NCBI RefSeq assembly: GCF_001640025.1
Contig: NC_031672.1
Span: 3,100,001 to 3,164,000 of the forward strand
Direction: 5' to 3'
Length of the DNA: 64,000 nucleotides
Source: Sugiyamaella lignohabitans
Taxonomy: Eukaryota > Ascomycota > Dipodascomycetes > Dipodascales > Trichomonascaceae
Of the stretch, positions 21,116 to 30,550 are shown piece by piece. Position 1 is the stretch's first letter. The number at the start of each line of letters is the position of its first letter. The position numbers and the translations under genes are program-made. The notes below the pieces were generated by a model that had not been told where the DNA came from, searched no databases, and was given only the letters and a program-made list of their open reading frames with translations.

Positions 21116-24100
21116 TTAGATGGCACTACCGTAGTCATTGATATCACCGAAATCAATATTGTCAAGAACATGGTTATACTCAACAGGTTGAGGACCACCA
21201 TTGACAATTTGACCATCAGCGGTGTCGACGATATCTGAAGTAGCTGCAGGAGCAGGAGCATTACCGGCAGCAGCCTCAGATATTGGAGCCTTGGCCGAAG
21301 GAGCGTGATAGAGCATCTCGGCATTAGCAACCGCTGGAATAGGAGGAACGAAAGCGGCAGTAGCTGATGGAGAATCTCCGGGAACCTTTGGTAAACTTGC
21401 AGGAAGGTTCACTTGTGAAGGAATAACTGTAGAGGCAATTGAAGACGAGACAACGTCATTCTGGGATTGACCAGAAGTGACTGGAGTGGTAATCTGGACA
21501 CTAAAGGGTGATGGGGTCTCTACAGAGGGAGATTGAGCTGAAGGCGAAGGTGAAGAAGCAGCTGGAGACTCAGCGGCAGGTGGTTGAGGAGCTGGCGAAG
21601 GAGCAGCATCATCTTGACCCTGGAAAATAGTAGCAAGATTTGGTGGTGGTGGAGGTGGAGCTTGAATAGTCACTGTACTGGGAGTAGGGGATTGGACGAC
21701 CGTGATAGTGCTAGGTGAAGCAGGTTGCTGGACAGTGAAGGTGTTTCCAGGAACATCGTACTCAGGGCCACTCACAATCTTGGTGATAATATCAGTGACT
21801 GGAGTTTGAGCCTGTTGAGTAACGATAACAGTTTGGATAGTAGTTGAGGTGGAAGTAACAACCAATTTTGTGGGATTGGTTACGTACATAGTGGCTACAA
21901 CGTTGTCATGGAGAGCATTGACAGGTTGATTTTGAGAAGCAAGTGCGTTTCTAAGAACCTGAACTAAGACATTGTAATCATCTTCAGTGGGGTTTGATCT
22001 CTTTTCAAAGCTTTCATAACTAGTAACAGCAGTGTAGACTAAAGCATCCTGATATTCGTTGACCAAATTAAGGAGCTGGTTTCCGTTACTGGTACAGTTC
22101 AAATCGAAGTTACGAGTAATGTTACTCAAGTCACCCATGGTATTTGCAAAGGTAGATGCAATGGTTCGACTTTGGTCATTAGAGTTGATGCTACTCTTAA
22201 AGTCATCCAAAGCTTGTTGTGAGATATCAGTGGCAATAGAAATGAAAGGACAAAGCATCGACTCAATTTCAGAAGGGGGTGTGGAAGAATCAATGTTTTG
22301 GGAAATGAATCCAGCAATGCTAATAACTTTGCTCTGAACATCGTTCAAAGAACTTACACTGGTAAGAGGGGTGTTTTCCAAGTCCTCTAACTTGGAGTCA
22401 AGCTGAGAATTTCCGGTGTTGGGACTTGTAGTGGCACGCTTAAAGATGTTTCTGATCTTGTTCCATCCGTTGTTAGCCGAGCTTCGTACATTGAGAGAGA
22501 ATGGCATGGGGATATTGACAGCAGCGGAAGCAGAGGCAAGAGCGGAAGCAGTGGCACTGGCAATAGCGGCCTCGATTTGAGCAGAGTTGGCAGTAACAGT
22601 GACGGTATAGAGACAGGATGCTGGGCAGGCACCAGCTGAAGAACCAGCTGGGGACGAAGTAGCTGGGGATGATGAAGCAGCTGGGGAAGTGGGGACAGCA
22701 GGAGAAGAAGTAGTAGCTGGGGACGATGAAGCAACTGGAGAGGAGGGGACAGCTGGAGACGATGGAACAGCTGGAGAAGAGGAGGTAGTTGGAGAGGATG
22801 CTGCTGGTGATGAAAGAACAGCTGGGGATGGAGAAGAGGGAATAGCTGGCGAAGAAGCAGCTGGGGAAGTAGGAACTTCTGGAGAAGAGGCAACTGGGGA
22901 AGAAGCAGCTGGCGAAGAGGGAACAGATGGCGAAGAAGCAACTGGGGAGGAATAAATAGCTGGAGAAGAAGCAGCTGGCGAAGAGGGAACTTCTGGGGAA
23001 GAAGCAGTTGGAGAAGAAGGAACAGCTGGTGAAGAGGCAGCTGGTGAAGAAGCAGCTGGCGAAGAAGCAGCTGGCGAAGAAGCAGCTGGCGAAGAAGCAG
23101 TTGGAGAAGAAGGAACAGCTGGAGAAGAGGCAGCTGGCGAAGAGGGAACAGCTGGCGAAGAAGCAACTGGGGAGGAAGAGGCAGCTGGGGAAGAGGCAGC
23201 TGGGGAAGATGGAACAGCTAGTGAAGAAGCAACTGGGGAGGAAGAGGCAGCTGGAGAAGAGGTAGCTGGGGAAGAAGCAGCTGGTGAAGAAGAAGGAACA
23301 GCTGGCAAAGAAGCAACTGGGGAGGAAGAAACAGCTGGAGAAGAGGCAGCTGAAGAAGAGGCAACAGCTGGTGAAGAAGCAGCTGGCGAGGAGGGAACAG
23401 CTGGCGAAGAAGCAACTGGGGAGGAAGAAACAGCTGCAGAAGAGGCAGCTGGAGAAGAGGCAGCTGGAGAAGAGGCAGCTGGAGAAGAGGCAGATGGGGA
23501 AGAGGCAACAGCTGGTGAAGAAGCAGCTGGCGAAGAGGGAACAGTTGGCGAAGAAGCAACTGGGGAGGAAGAAACAGCTGCAGAAGAGGAAGCTGGAGAA
23601 GAAGCAGCTGGAGATGAAGAGGGAACAGCTGGCGAAGAAGCAACTGGAGAAGACAAAACCGCAGGAGAAGAAGCAGCAGCAGCCGGAGAAGAAGGAACTT
23701 CTGGTGACGAAGCTGCGGGAGAAGAGGGGATTGCAGGGGAAGAAGCAGCAGCTAGAGAAGTGGGAACGGAAATACCAGTCAACACACTAGCAGCAGCAGA
23801 TACATCGGCCACAGCAGAAGCGACAGCAGAAGCAGCGGCAGATGCAACAGCACTGGCAGAAGCAGCGGCAACGGCATTTGCAGAAGCACTAGCAGCAGCC
23901 GAGACACAGATGGATGCAGCAGCAGAAACAGAAGCAACAACATTTGCTGAAGCTACAGCGACAGCATTGGCAGAGGCAGCAGCACTGGCATGGGCAGAAG
24001 CAGCAGCGGCAGCAGCAGCGGCGGCAGAGGCAGCAGCAGAAGCGGTAGCAGCAGCACTGGCAGCAGCACTGGCAGTAACAGCAACTTGTGGAGAAGCTTG

Positions 24101-26323
24101 GGCAACAGCAGAGGCAATAGCGTTAGCTGAAGCAACGGCAGTGGCATATGCTGAAGCAGAAGCAGCAGCGGAAGCAGCAGCTGAAGCGGCAGCAGAGGCA
24201 GCAGCTGAAGCAGAAGCAGCAGCAGAGGCATAAGCACTGGCACCAGCATTAGCACCAACACTAATTCCAACACTTCCACCGAGATCAGCTGATGGTGAAG
24301 TTTCAACAGCAGGAGAAGTGGGGACAGTACCTGTGAAACCAGTAGAAGTGGATGTTGAGAATCCAGGAACGCTAGCTGATGCTGAAGCACCAAAAGACGG
24401 ATAAGCTGAAGCAACAGAAGCAGCGGAAGCAGCAGCTGAGGCAGCGGCAGAGGCAGCAGCTGAAGCAGCAGCAGAAGCAGAAGCAGCAGCATTCGCACTA
24501 GCAGCAGCAGAAGCAGCAGCATTGGCAGAGGCAACGGCAGTTATATCTGAAGTGCTAGCAGCATTGGCTCCAACAGTAGCATAGGCAGAAGCAGAAGCTT
24601 CGGCGGTGGCAGCTGCGGAGGCAGCAGCAGCGGCGGCAGCACTGGCCGAAGCAGCAGCAGCAGCACTAGCAGAGGCAGCAGCAGCGGCACTGGCATAAGC
24701 ATTGGCATCAGCGGTAGCAGAAGCGTAGCCACTAGCAGCAGCATTGTCAGAAATAGCGATACCGGCAGAAGCAGTAACCTCAGCATTGGCAGAAGCAGCA
24801 GCAGAAGCACCGGCAGCAGCAGCGGCAGCAGCACTGGCCGAAGCAGCAGCAGCAACACTGGCAGAGGCAGCAGCAGCGGCACTGGCATAAGCATTGGCAT
24901 CAGCGGTAGCAGAAGCGTAGCCACTAGCAGCAGCATTATCAGAAATAGCAATACCGGCAGAAGCAGTAATCTCAGCATTGGCAGAAGCAGCAGCAGAAGC
25001 ACCGGCAGAAGCAAAAGCAGAAGCGTCAGCTCCAGCAGAAACATCAGCGCCAGCAGAAGCTAAGGCCGAAGCAGCAGCAGACGCAGCAGCAGAAGCGGCG
25101 GCAGCAGCAGATGAAACAGCTGGATCATTGATAGTGGGAACGGCAGTAGGATTGCTGACGACAGAAGTGGCCATTGAGTAAAGTGAAGCCATACCAGAAA
25201 TAACATTGTCGCCAGTTGCGATAGAGGCAGCTTGGGAAAGAACAGGAATGCTTCCAGTAGCAGTTGCCACAGATTGAGTAAAGGAAACAGTAGGACAAGC
25301 GCTGGTAACCAAACTTCTGAAAACACAGTGTTGTTGATTCAAGCTGCTAGTATCAACATTGAATTGACTGATAAGAACGCTGAACTCATTAATCTTGGAA
25401 CTGAGGAGTTCATAAATAGAACTGCTGCTGGAACAAGTACTTGGGCTAATACCTCCACTGGAGCAAAGACTGGATAAACAGCTTTCCAAAGCAACCATCA
25501 AGGGACAACTGAGGCAGTAAGCCATGGCAGAAGAGATGGTGCTGGTGAAACATTGCTCCATAAAGCTACAGCATTGACTGATAACCTCGCAAATAGTTTG
25601 CAGGCAACTATCGGTAGAAATTGATCCAGAAGCCGATCCAGATACAGATCCAGATACAGAGCTGCTCAATGAACTAACAACATTCTTTGCATTATATATG
25701 GACTTCGTCAAGCTTGATGATTGATAGAAAAATCCAAAGAATGAATTTATAAAATCTCCGAGATCACGTTTTTTGAGAACGGAATCGAATGACACAGAGG
25801 GATCGATAGATTCGAGTTGTTTTCTAAGATCACTGTTGCTCGAGTCAATAGGCGAGGTATCGATATTAGATTGCTTGAGAAGGTTGCTTAAGTTCTCAGC
25901 GTTCTCACTGACAGCGGCTGCAGCATTGATAGCACCGTCTTCATCGTCGTCGGCGTTTGCAGGGGTATATGAGAAGGCTTCGGAAATTGATAAAAGGTTG
26001 TTGGCAGCAGAGGATACAAGTTCATTCTTAAGGTCGGTACTTGGAGACGTATTTTCAAGAAGCATTGATCCCACAGAAAATAAATGATCTACATTTTCGA
26101 GAGTTTCGGTGAGGTTCTGTTCGTACACTTTGGGTAGTCGTTGAGCATCATTATCTAAGGCAGTGACAACGCTATCTAATTCAGGAAGGTCTCTCTGATC
26201 AAGGTTCACACGAACACCAGATTTTAGTAAAGCTCTTTCTTGGATTTCGCCAGTGGAAAGACAATGACCACTGCCAAGGAAGCCCAGGACAACCAGTCCA
26301 AGAGATGGATTCAACTTTACCAT
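21116..26323 (-). CDS. Giant secreted Ala/Ser silk-like and Ser/Pro-repeat protein
   Basis: 1735 aa, family not recognised. A signal peptide is clear (residues 1-22, cleavage near GHC/LS). Residues 23-235 form a mixed helical N-domain with a KKR site near 185. A Cys-rich block follows (about 235-310, a dozen cysteines). From about 395 to 850 the chain is almost only Ala and Ser with scattered Gly, Asn and Tyr, resembling silk fibroin-like poly-AS. From about 850 to 1235 it is dozens of SSPAV/SSPAA units, a likely O-mannosylated stalk. The C-domain (about 1240-1735) has two KR sites (IFKR, FEKR) and another Pro/Ser stretch. No C-terminal GPI-attachment hydrophobic tail is visible. A secreted or cell-wall matrix role is inferred from composition. 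Large frames on the opposite strand are by-products of the repeat composition. Confidence 0.85.
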   Translation of the reverse strand: MVKLNPSLGLVVLGFLGSGHCLSTGEIQERALLKSGVRVNLDQRDLPELDSVVTALDNDAQRLPKVYEQNLTETLENVDHLFSVGSMLLENTSPSTDLKNELVSSAANNLLSISEAFSYTPANADDDEDGAINAAAAVSENAENLSNLLKQSNIDTSPIDSSNSDLRKQLESIDPSVSFDSVLKKRDLGDFINSFFGFFYQSSSLTKSIYNAKNVVSSLSSSVSGSVSGSASGSISTDSCLQTICEVISQCCSFMEQCFTSTISSAMAYCLSCPLMVALESCLSSLCSSGGISPSTCSSSSSIYELLSSKINEFSVLISQFNVDTSSLNQQHCVFRSLVTSACPTVSFTQSVATATGSIPVLSQAASIATGDNVISGMASLYSMATSVVSNPTAVPTINDPAVSSAAAAASAAASAAASALASAGADVSAGADASAFASAGASAAASANAEITASAGIAISDNAAASGYASATADANAYASAAAAASASVAAAASASAAAAAAAGASAAASANAEVTASAGIAISDNAAASGYASATADANAYASAAAAASASAAAAASASAAAAAAASAAATAEASASAYATVGANAASTSDITAVASANAAASAAASANAAASASAAASAAASAAASAAASAASVASAYPSFGASASASVPGFSTSTSTGFTGTVPTSPAVETSPSADLGGSVGISVGANAGASAYASAAASASAAASAAASAAASAAASASAYATAVASANAIASAVAQASPQVAVTASAAASAAATASAAASAAAAAAAAASAHASAAASANAVAVASANVVASVSAAASICVSAAASASANAVAAASASAVASAAASAVASAVADVSAAASVLTGISVPTSLAAASSPAIPSSPAASSPEVPSSPAAAASSPAVLSSPVASSPAVPSSSPAASSPASSSAAVSSSPVASSPTVPSSPAASSPAVASSPSASSPAASSPAASSPAASSAAVSSSPVASSPAVPSSPAASSPAVASSSAASSPAVSSSPVASLPAVPSSSPAASSPATSSPAASSSPVASSLAVPSSPAASSPAASSSPVASSPAVPSSPAASSPAVPSSPTASSPAASSPAASSPAASSPAASSPAVPSSPTASSPEVPSSPAASSPAIYSSPVASSPSVPSSPAASSPVASSPEVPTSPAASSPAIPSSPSPAVLSSPAASSPTTSSSPAVPSSPAVPSSPVASSSPATTSSPAVPTSPAASSSPATSSPAGSSAGACPASCLYTVTVTANSAQIEAAIASATASALASASAAVNIPMPFSLNVRSSANNGWNKIRNIFKRATTSPNTGNSQLDSKLEDLENTPLTSVSSLNDVQSKVISIAGFISQNIDSSTPPSEIESMLCPFISIATDISQQALDDFKSSINSNDQSRTIASTFANTMGDLSNITRNFDLNCTSNGNQLLNLVNEYQDALVYTAVTSYESFEKRSNPTEDDYNVLVQVLRNALASQNQPVNALHDNVVATMYVTNPTKLVVTSTSTTIQTVIVTQQAQTPVTDIITKIVSGPEYDVPGNTFTVQQPASPSTITVVQSPTPSTVTIQAPPPPPPNLATIFQGQDDAAPSPAPQPPAAESPAASSPSPSAQSPSVETPSPFSVQITTPVTSGQSQNDVVSSSIASTVIPSQVNLPASLPKVPGDSPSATAAFVPPIPAVANAEMLYHAPSAKAPISEAAAGNAPAPAATSDIVDTADGQIVNGGPQPVEYNHVLDNIDFGDINDYGSAI
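22630..23770. repeat. Degenerate Ser-Ser-Pro-Ala coding repeat
   Basis: Dozens of imperfect 12-18-bp units encode SSPAA/SSPAV/SSPVA on the minus strand, within the large secreted protein gene. The plus strand reads as GAAGAAGCAGCTGG-like units. High similarity between units makes copy-number change by slippage or recombination likely. Confidence 0.85.
23780..25130. repeat. Ala/Ser-coding GCN-rich repeat with 192-bp tandem duplication
   Basis: The region is low-complexity GCA/GCT/GCC codons (Ala) alternating with Ser codons, on the minus strand. Within it, two near-identical blocks (about 24640-24831 and 24832-25023) repeat with a 192-bp (64-codon) period and share the marker segment ITASAGIAISDNAAASGYAS with few substitutions. 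Confidence 0.8.
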
Positions 26324-27149
26324 CGTTTTTGTTTATTGTTTGTAGTAGACTTTTGTACTATTGATTGAACAATCGCCAGTATACCTATCTCTAACAACAA
26401 GACATTTTGTACGTTATATATATATATATATATCTATATACCTATATACATGCGCAACTAACAAGAGATGGTTGAAGAGAGAACGCCCTAATGTATTAAA
26501 TATCGGCATGTATCACTTCTGTGGGCACTATTATTAGTAGGCTGTAAAGCATGTTTTACGGGGTCTCAATGTGGATCAGTATGAATGCCCACGAAGCAGA
26601 GCAAGTCTCTTTCTGGGGGATAGGTTTCATTAATTTTACTAATACCATATGGGGGTAGCCACACAAGAAGAGCGGGCACTTGTTGTATAGCGCACAATCT
26701 CGGGCGGGTAGCGACATCAAGAGTTGAGATTAAGTGTAACTTAAGATTTAGACACACACCACACTAGGTGCATAGGCATCTGATACAAAAAGTTTGTTTC
26801 ATGATTTGTTATATTGAGGTCAATAGAGAGCAAGATACGTAATTGACCATGCACATGAGTATTAAATGTCTTAAATGTTAGTTATGAGCTATTAGATTCG
26901 TTGTGATTCAGGTGGTGTTGGAACGAAAAGCACAACGGGAAGAAAGAGTCCGACAAACGGGAGAGCTTAAAGAAGGATGGTTGAAGGACGCTTTCGGTGG
27001 GTAATTGAAGTGAACCATCTCAGAGACACAACATAAACATAAACATGAATAATTTTGATACTTGTTAACTATATACAAAGGGCCCACAGTTTGAACCCAA
27101 CCCAAGCAAAATATAATAATATATGCAAATGCGACCTTCTATTCTTTCT
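26324..27149. other. Promoter region of the giant secreted protein gene
   Basis: 826 bp between the secreted-protein gene start and the MRPL38 3' end. A run of alternating TA (about 26416-26433), extended by TATATACC repeats, lies ~95-130 bp upstream of the ATG and may serve as the TATA region. No gene was recognised. Confidence 0.5.
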
Positions 27150-28024
27150 TTACACAGTACGAGGAGCCAGTGAAACGATTTTATTGAAACCCTTGTCTTT
27201 CAGTTCCTTGGCTACCACGCTAGAGATACGGGTCCCTACTGGTTCGCCGTTCTTTTGCAGTAAGACACAAGCGTTATCATCGAATCTAATGGTCGAGCCA
27301 TCTGGTCTTGTAACAGCCTGCCTAGTGCGGACAACAACTGCATGTCTAATATCACCTTTTCGTACTCTTTGGGCCTCGCTCTGGCCAGTAAGATTTTGGG
27401 GAATAGGACGAGCCTTTTTCACTACAACGACTATTTTGTCACCTACTTTAGTTAGAATCTAGATCGTCTCTAGCTCAAACAATTGGAAAGGCTGGAATGA
27501 CTGGAAAAATAAGAAAATATCTGTGTGTTGGTGAATTTTGTACAGAATTTCTGGTCAAGACCAGCATCATCTTCTAAACCAGTATCCTACCAAACCCGTC
27601 ATATATTTGTGAGTAGCAAATATAATAAATCAGAATAAAAATAGCTGTTATCTATTTTCCAGGACCAGTCACTCCAAGGTCATGGCCATGGCCATGACCA
27701 TGCCATAGTTGTGCTACTTACCAATACTTGCTGGCGTTCTAGGCCCCTTTCTGAGAACTTTGATGCATTCAACAATTAGTGCACCCTAGGACATGAGTTA
27801 GCAATCAGATCTTTACAAGCTAAAAAGATAATAATCCAGTACCTGGTATACATCTTGAGCACGTATCCAACTAAATCCAATACACTTTCACAATTCGAAG
27901 CTTAAATATGGCGAGGTAGCCACAGATCCATCCACTGCTCCACCACTATCTATCTGTCGAAGAACAGCACCACTTTACTTACAGAATTGTCGATGACGTT
28001 AGCTAGAGATTTCAGGTAAAGCAT
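27150..28024 (-). CDS. MRPL38: Mitochondrial ribosomal protein uL14m (Mrpl38), two introns
   Basis: Large-subunit protein of the mitochondrial ribosome. Exons are 28024-27983 (42 nt), 27785-27722 (64 nt) and 27445-27150 (296 nt), giving 133 aa. Intron 1 (27786-27982, 197 nt): donor GTAAGT, GCTAAC branch, acceptor CTAG. Intron 2 (27446-27721, 276 nt): donor GTAAGT, branch CTAAC followed directly by TAAAG as acceptor. The joins recreate the L14 core: [14 protein letters not shown] + [20 protein letters not shown] + [14 protein letters not shown]. The C-terminal part has [18 protein letters not shown] and DDNACVLL, diagnostic for L14. The length matches the yeast mitochondrial protein (138 aa). 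Only exon 3 is visible as a long frame. Intron 2 carries a 22-bp perfect palindrome (27678-27699). Confidence 0.93.
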
Positions 28025-28520
28025 TTTGTATATCTATGAGCAGTCCTATCAACACTGACTTCAAACCCCCGCTACTTTTCTCTGGATTAACCGACGTCGC
28101 TGCTGCTGCTCTCCACTGAACTGTACGGCCGAATATCGTGAAGTGAAATTTCACATCAAGTGGTATTAGGGTACAAAAACCAATAAACGCACAATATTGT
28201 TTGAGAGGTCCAATATACATGAGCATGCGACGATCAGCAAATTTCAGGGACCGAAAAGCAGATCTGTTTGGAATGTAGCATATTCATATTCAAACTGTAT
28301 AAAGCCAATAGCCGCAAAATTCAATTTAAGTTCATAAATCTCTTGATCCATGAAACCTCCAATTGCCGAGGTTCGTGAACCCAGCAAGAAACACCCTGTC
28401 TCTCGCTCGACCCCCCGACCACACAAGACCCCATTGTCTAGAAATCCATCTTTTCCCTGTCTGTCAGATCCTCCGTTTCACTGCTCTTCTCGGCACACGA
28501 ACCCAATCCACCCCCGTCCC

Positions 28521-28577
28521 ACTCCGCGAAGCGGAGTGCAACCAGGGTCTGGGGCGGAGCCCCAGCCGCCGGAGGCA
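28521..28577. repeat. Solo B-like hairpin module
   Basis: Inner hairpin ACTCCGCGAAGCGGAGT (perfect 7-bp stem, GAA loop) is followed by the common outer part ending CCGCCGGAGGCA. Compared with the usual B hairpin, both stem sides are changed in a compensatory way. Confidence 0.65.
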
Positions 28578-28594
28578 TACCCTCACCCCCACGC

Positions 28595-28655
28595 TGCCTC
28601 CGGCGGCTGGGGCTCCGCCCCAGACCCCGCTGCTCCTCTCGCTTCGCTCGAGTCG
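28595..28655. repeat. Solo A hairpin module (61 bp)
   Basis: A 61-bp module from TGCCTCCGGCGG to CTCGAGTCG. It lies 17 bp after the solo B-like module and points away from it, so the two outer ends face each other, the reverse of a standard element. Confidence 0.7.
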
Positions 28656-29293
28656 GGTCCGCTGGGGGGTCTGTTGGTAAGAGATCCAGGGGGTGTGCGC
28701 GGCTGGCGTTGCTATATATAACTTTGGAGATTCATGCTGGAAGGATGGACGGTGCGGCGCTATGATATGAGGTAAGGGTCGAGTGAGGGCATTCACCGAA
28801 AACCCGGCATTCTTGTTTAACGAGCCACTTTCACCGCAGCAAACAATTCCGAACGTAGGACGTCAGTTCAGTTAATAATCAGGGTATAGAGATTATTACT
28901 GCCAGTTGGTGTTTCTTGAGAGTCTCGCTATTGTATTTTCGTGTGGATTTAAGCGTCAGAGGTCTGTATTTATAAGCTGTTGCGCCAGGTTCATCTGAGA
29001 TAAAGATAGCAGCACACACGCGCGAGATCCAGCACAGCCTGCTTCATTCGCTTTTGAGAAAATAAAAAATTCCAAACTCAACTCGAAATTTTTTAAAACC
29101 TCATTCAAAGAATAAAGGCTCCGAAAAGCCAGTATTGGATTTTTATTTTATTTATCACTCGTTGATTTTTTTTTGTTGACACGAAAAGTCGTATTTTTCA
29201 CCGTCATCATCATCACGTCACCACCCGGTTCATATACACTTTCACATTAAAATCTGAAGTCGGTCGTTTCATAGCATTCTGTTCCATATAAAA

Positions 29294-30142
29294 ATGATGT
29301 CTGCAAAACCCAGCAGCTGCTTGGCAGTCTTGTTTACAGTGTGGGTCACACTGGTGTCGTTTGTTTCGGCAGATCTGGCTCTTGGAGATACTCTGAGTAC
29401 ATACGATGCTCTTACTGACAAGATCTCGCTGACTTGGAAAGATGACGGCACGTCACCACCTCTGGATAACTTCAAAACCATCAAAGTTCTGCTTTGTACA
29501 GGTCCCAACTCCAATATCGACTGTTTCGTGACGCTGGCTGGTCCCACTAATCTGAACACTCTCACTGGAGACACATTATCGGTTCCTCTGACATCAGCTG
29601 CTACTTTGGGTAATGACGGTTCGTACTATCTACAAGTCGTGGCCCTGGTGTCTAATTCACAGTTCTCTATCCACTATTCAGATAGATTCCAGCTCACTGG
29701 AATGAGTGGTACTACTGTTCAAGCCTCGACTGGCGGAGACACGTCTCCACCACCCGCTGCTCCTGCTGCAGGCAACGGTGCAGGGGCTCCAGCTGACCCC
29801 GGAGCGGCAGCTTCACTTGCTAAAACTCCTTACGAAAGCCAAACTGGAACAGCTTGGATCACAAGATACGCTCCCATGCAACTTCAACCAGGAACCTCTG
29901 TCACTGCCAAGCTGACTCCCAGTCCCCGATTCCCGACCTCAGCTGTCACATACTTTGTGACTGCTCGTCCATCCCCATCTGTTCACTCAACCATTACCAT
30001 GGGCTGGTCATACGTATTCTCTTCATTGACCAACTACGCTACTCCCATGCCCACCCCGACCCTCTACTACCAAGCCAGCCAGGTCATTGCCAGCTCTATC
30101 GAAGCAGTCTCGAGGTCCAAAGCCAAGCGCTGGATGGACTAA
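29294..30142 (+). CDS. KRE9: Kre9/Knh1-family cell wall beta-1,6-glucan synthesis protein
   Basis: Secreted O-glycoprotein needed for beta-1,6-glucan assembly in the yeast cell wall. 282 aa, nearly the size of S. cerevisiae Kre9 (276). Signal peptide at residues 1-27 (ending VSFVSA). An immunoglobulin-like N-domain (about 30-140) is followed by an Ala/Pro/Gly linker (about 150-180). The conserved Kre9/Knh1 C-domain carries the RYAPMQLQPG and PRFPTSAVTYFVTARPS motifs and ends KAKRWMD. Kre9 and Knh1 are paralogs, and this sequence alone does not decide between them. Single exon. Confidence 0.92.
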   Translation: MMSAKPSSCLAVLFTVWVTLVSFVSADLALGDTLSTYDALTDKISLTWKDDGTSPPLDNFKTIKVLLCTGPNSNIDCFVTLAGPTNLNTLTGDTLSVPLTSAATLGNDGSYYLQVVALVSNSQFSIHYSDRFQLTGMSGTTVQASTGGDTSPPPAAPAAGNGAGAPADPGAAASLAKTPYESQTGTAWITRYAPMQLQPGTSVTAKLTPSPRFPTSAVTYFVTARPSPSVHSTITMGWSYVFSSLTNYATPMPTPTLYYQASQVIASSIEAVSRSKAKRWMD

Positions 30143-30550
30143 ACCAACTGCTCCCAGCAAAACACACTTCTCATGGCATTGCATTGATATATTTCCGTAT
30201 ACATTATATTTAAATTCTCACTCTGAGGGGTCCAGCTGCCTCCGGCGGCTGGGGCTGCGCCCCAGAACCCGCGGCTCCTCTCGCTTCGCTCGAGTCGTTA
30301 CGTCGGGGGTCCCAGCCAACTCCTGCGAAGCAGGAGCAACCAGGGTCTGGGGCGGAGCCCCAGCCGCCGGAGGCAGCTGGATCCTGGACCGTGCCGGCTT
30401 GCAGGACCTATATGCAGCGTCAGAACATAGAAAAATGTTGTATGCACGGAAGAGCAGATCGCGGATCTCGGGATTTTTTCTGGTATCAGAACGAGAATCA
30501 GATTGCATTGTCTATCTTCCGCAGTGTGGATTTTAGTTGTTTTGCACCCG
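30143..30550. other. Intergenic KRE9 / ACOT9 with GC-rich element
   Basis: 408 bp between same-strand genes. It contains one full GC-rich element (30237-30375). The remaining ~175 bp before the thioesterase ATG must include its promoter. No gene was seen. Confidence 0.5.
30237..30375. mobile_element. GC-rich double-hairpin element, A-B type (139 bp)
   Basis: A module (61 bp, with CTCTCGCTTCGCTCGAGTCG), 22-nt spacer containing GGGGGTCCC, then B module (56 bp, with CTCCTGCGAAGCAGGAG). Outer ends TGCCTCCGG/CCGGAGGCA are perfect inverted repeats. It lies in the KRE9 3' flank. Confidence 0.75.

Larger units (their letters stand above)
28025..29293. other. Divergent region MRPL38 / KRE9 with GC-rich modules
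   Basis: 1.27 kb. It contains two GC-rich hairpin modules at 28521-28655 (separate entries). The last 250 bp before KRE9 is AT-rich with T-tracts near 29136-29175, a likely promoter. No additional gene was recognised. Confidence 0.5.

Noticed and set aside
22387..25477. Several long open frames on both strands within the silk-like gene (Leu-rich and Lys/Gln-rich products)
   Set aside because: They are by-products of GCN and SSP repeat composition in alternate frames; none has a signal, a domain or independent context.
28350..28796. Frames of 90-120 codons across GC-rich elements, with recurring peptide strings such as LRRLGLRPRP and PPAAGAPPQT
   Set aside because: The same peptides recur wherever a hairpin module occurs; they are translations of the repeat, not genes.
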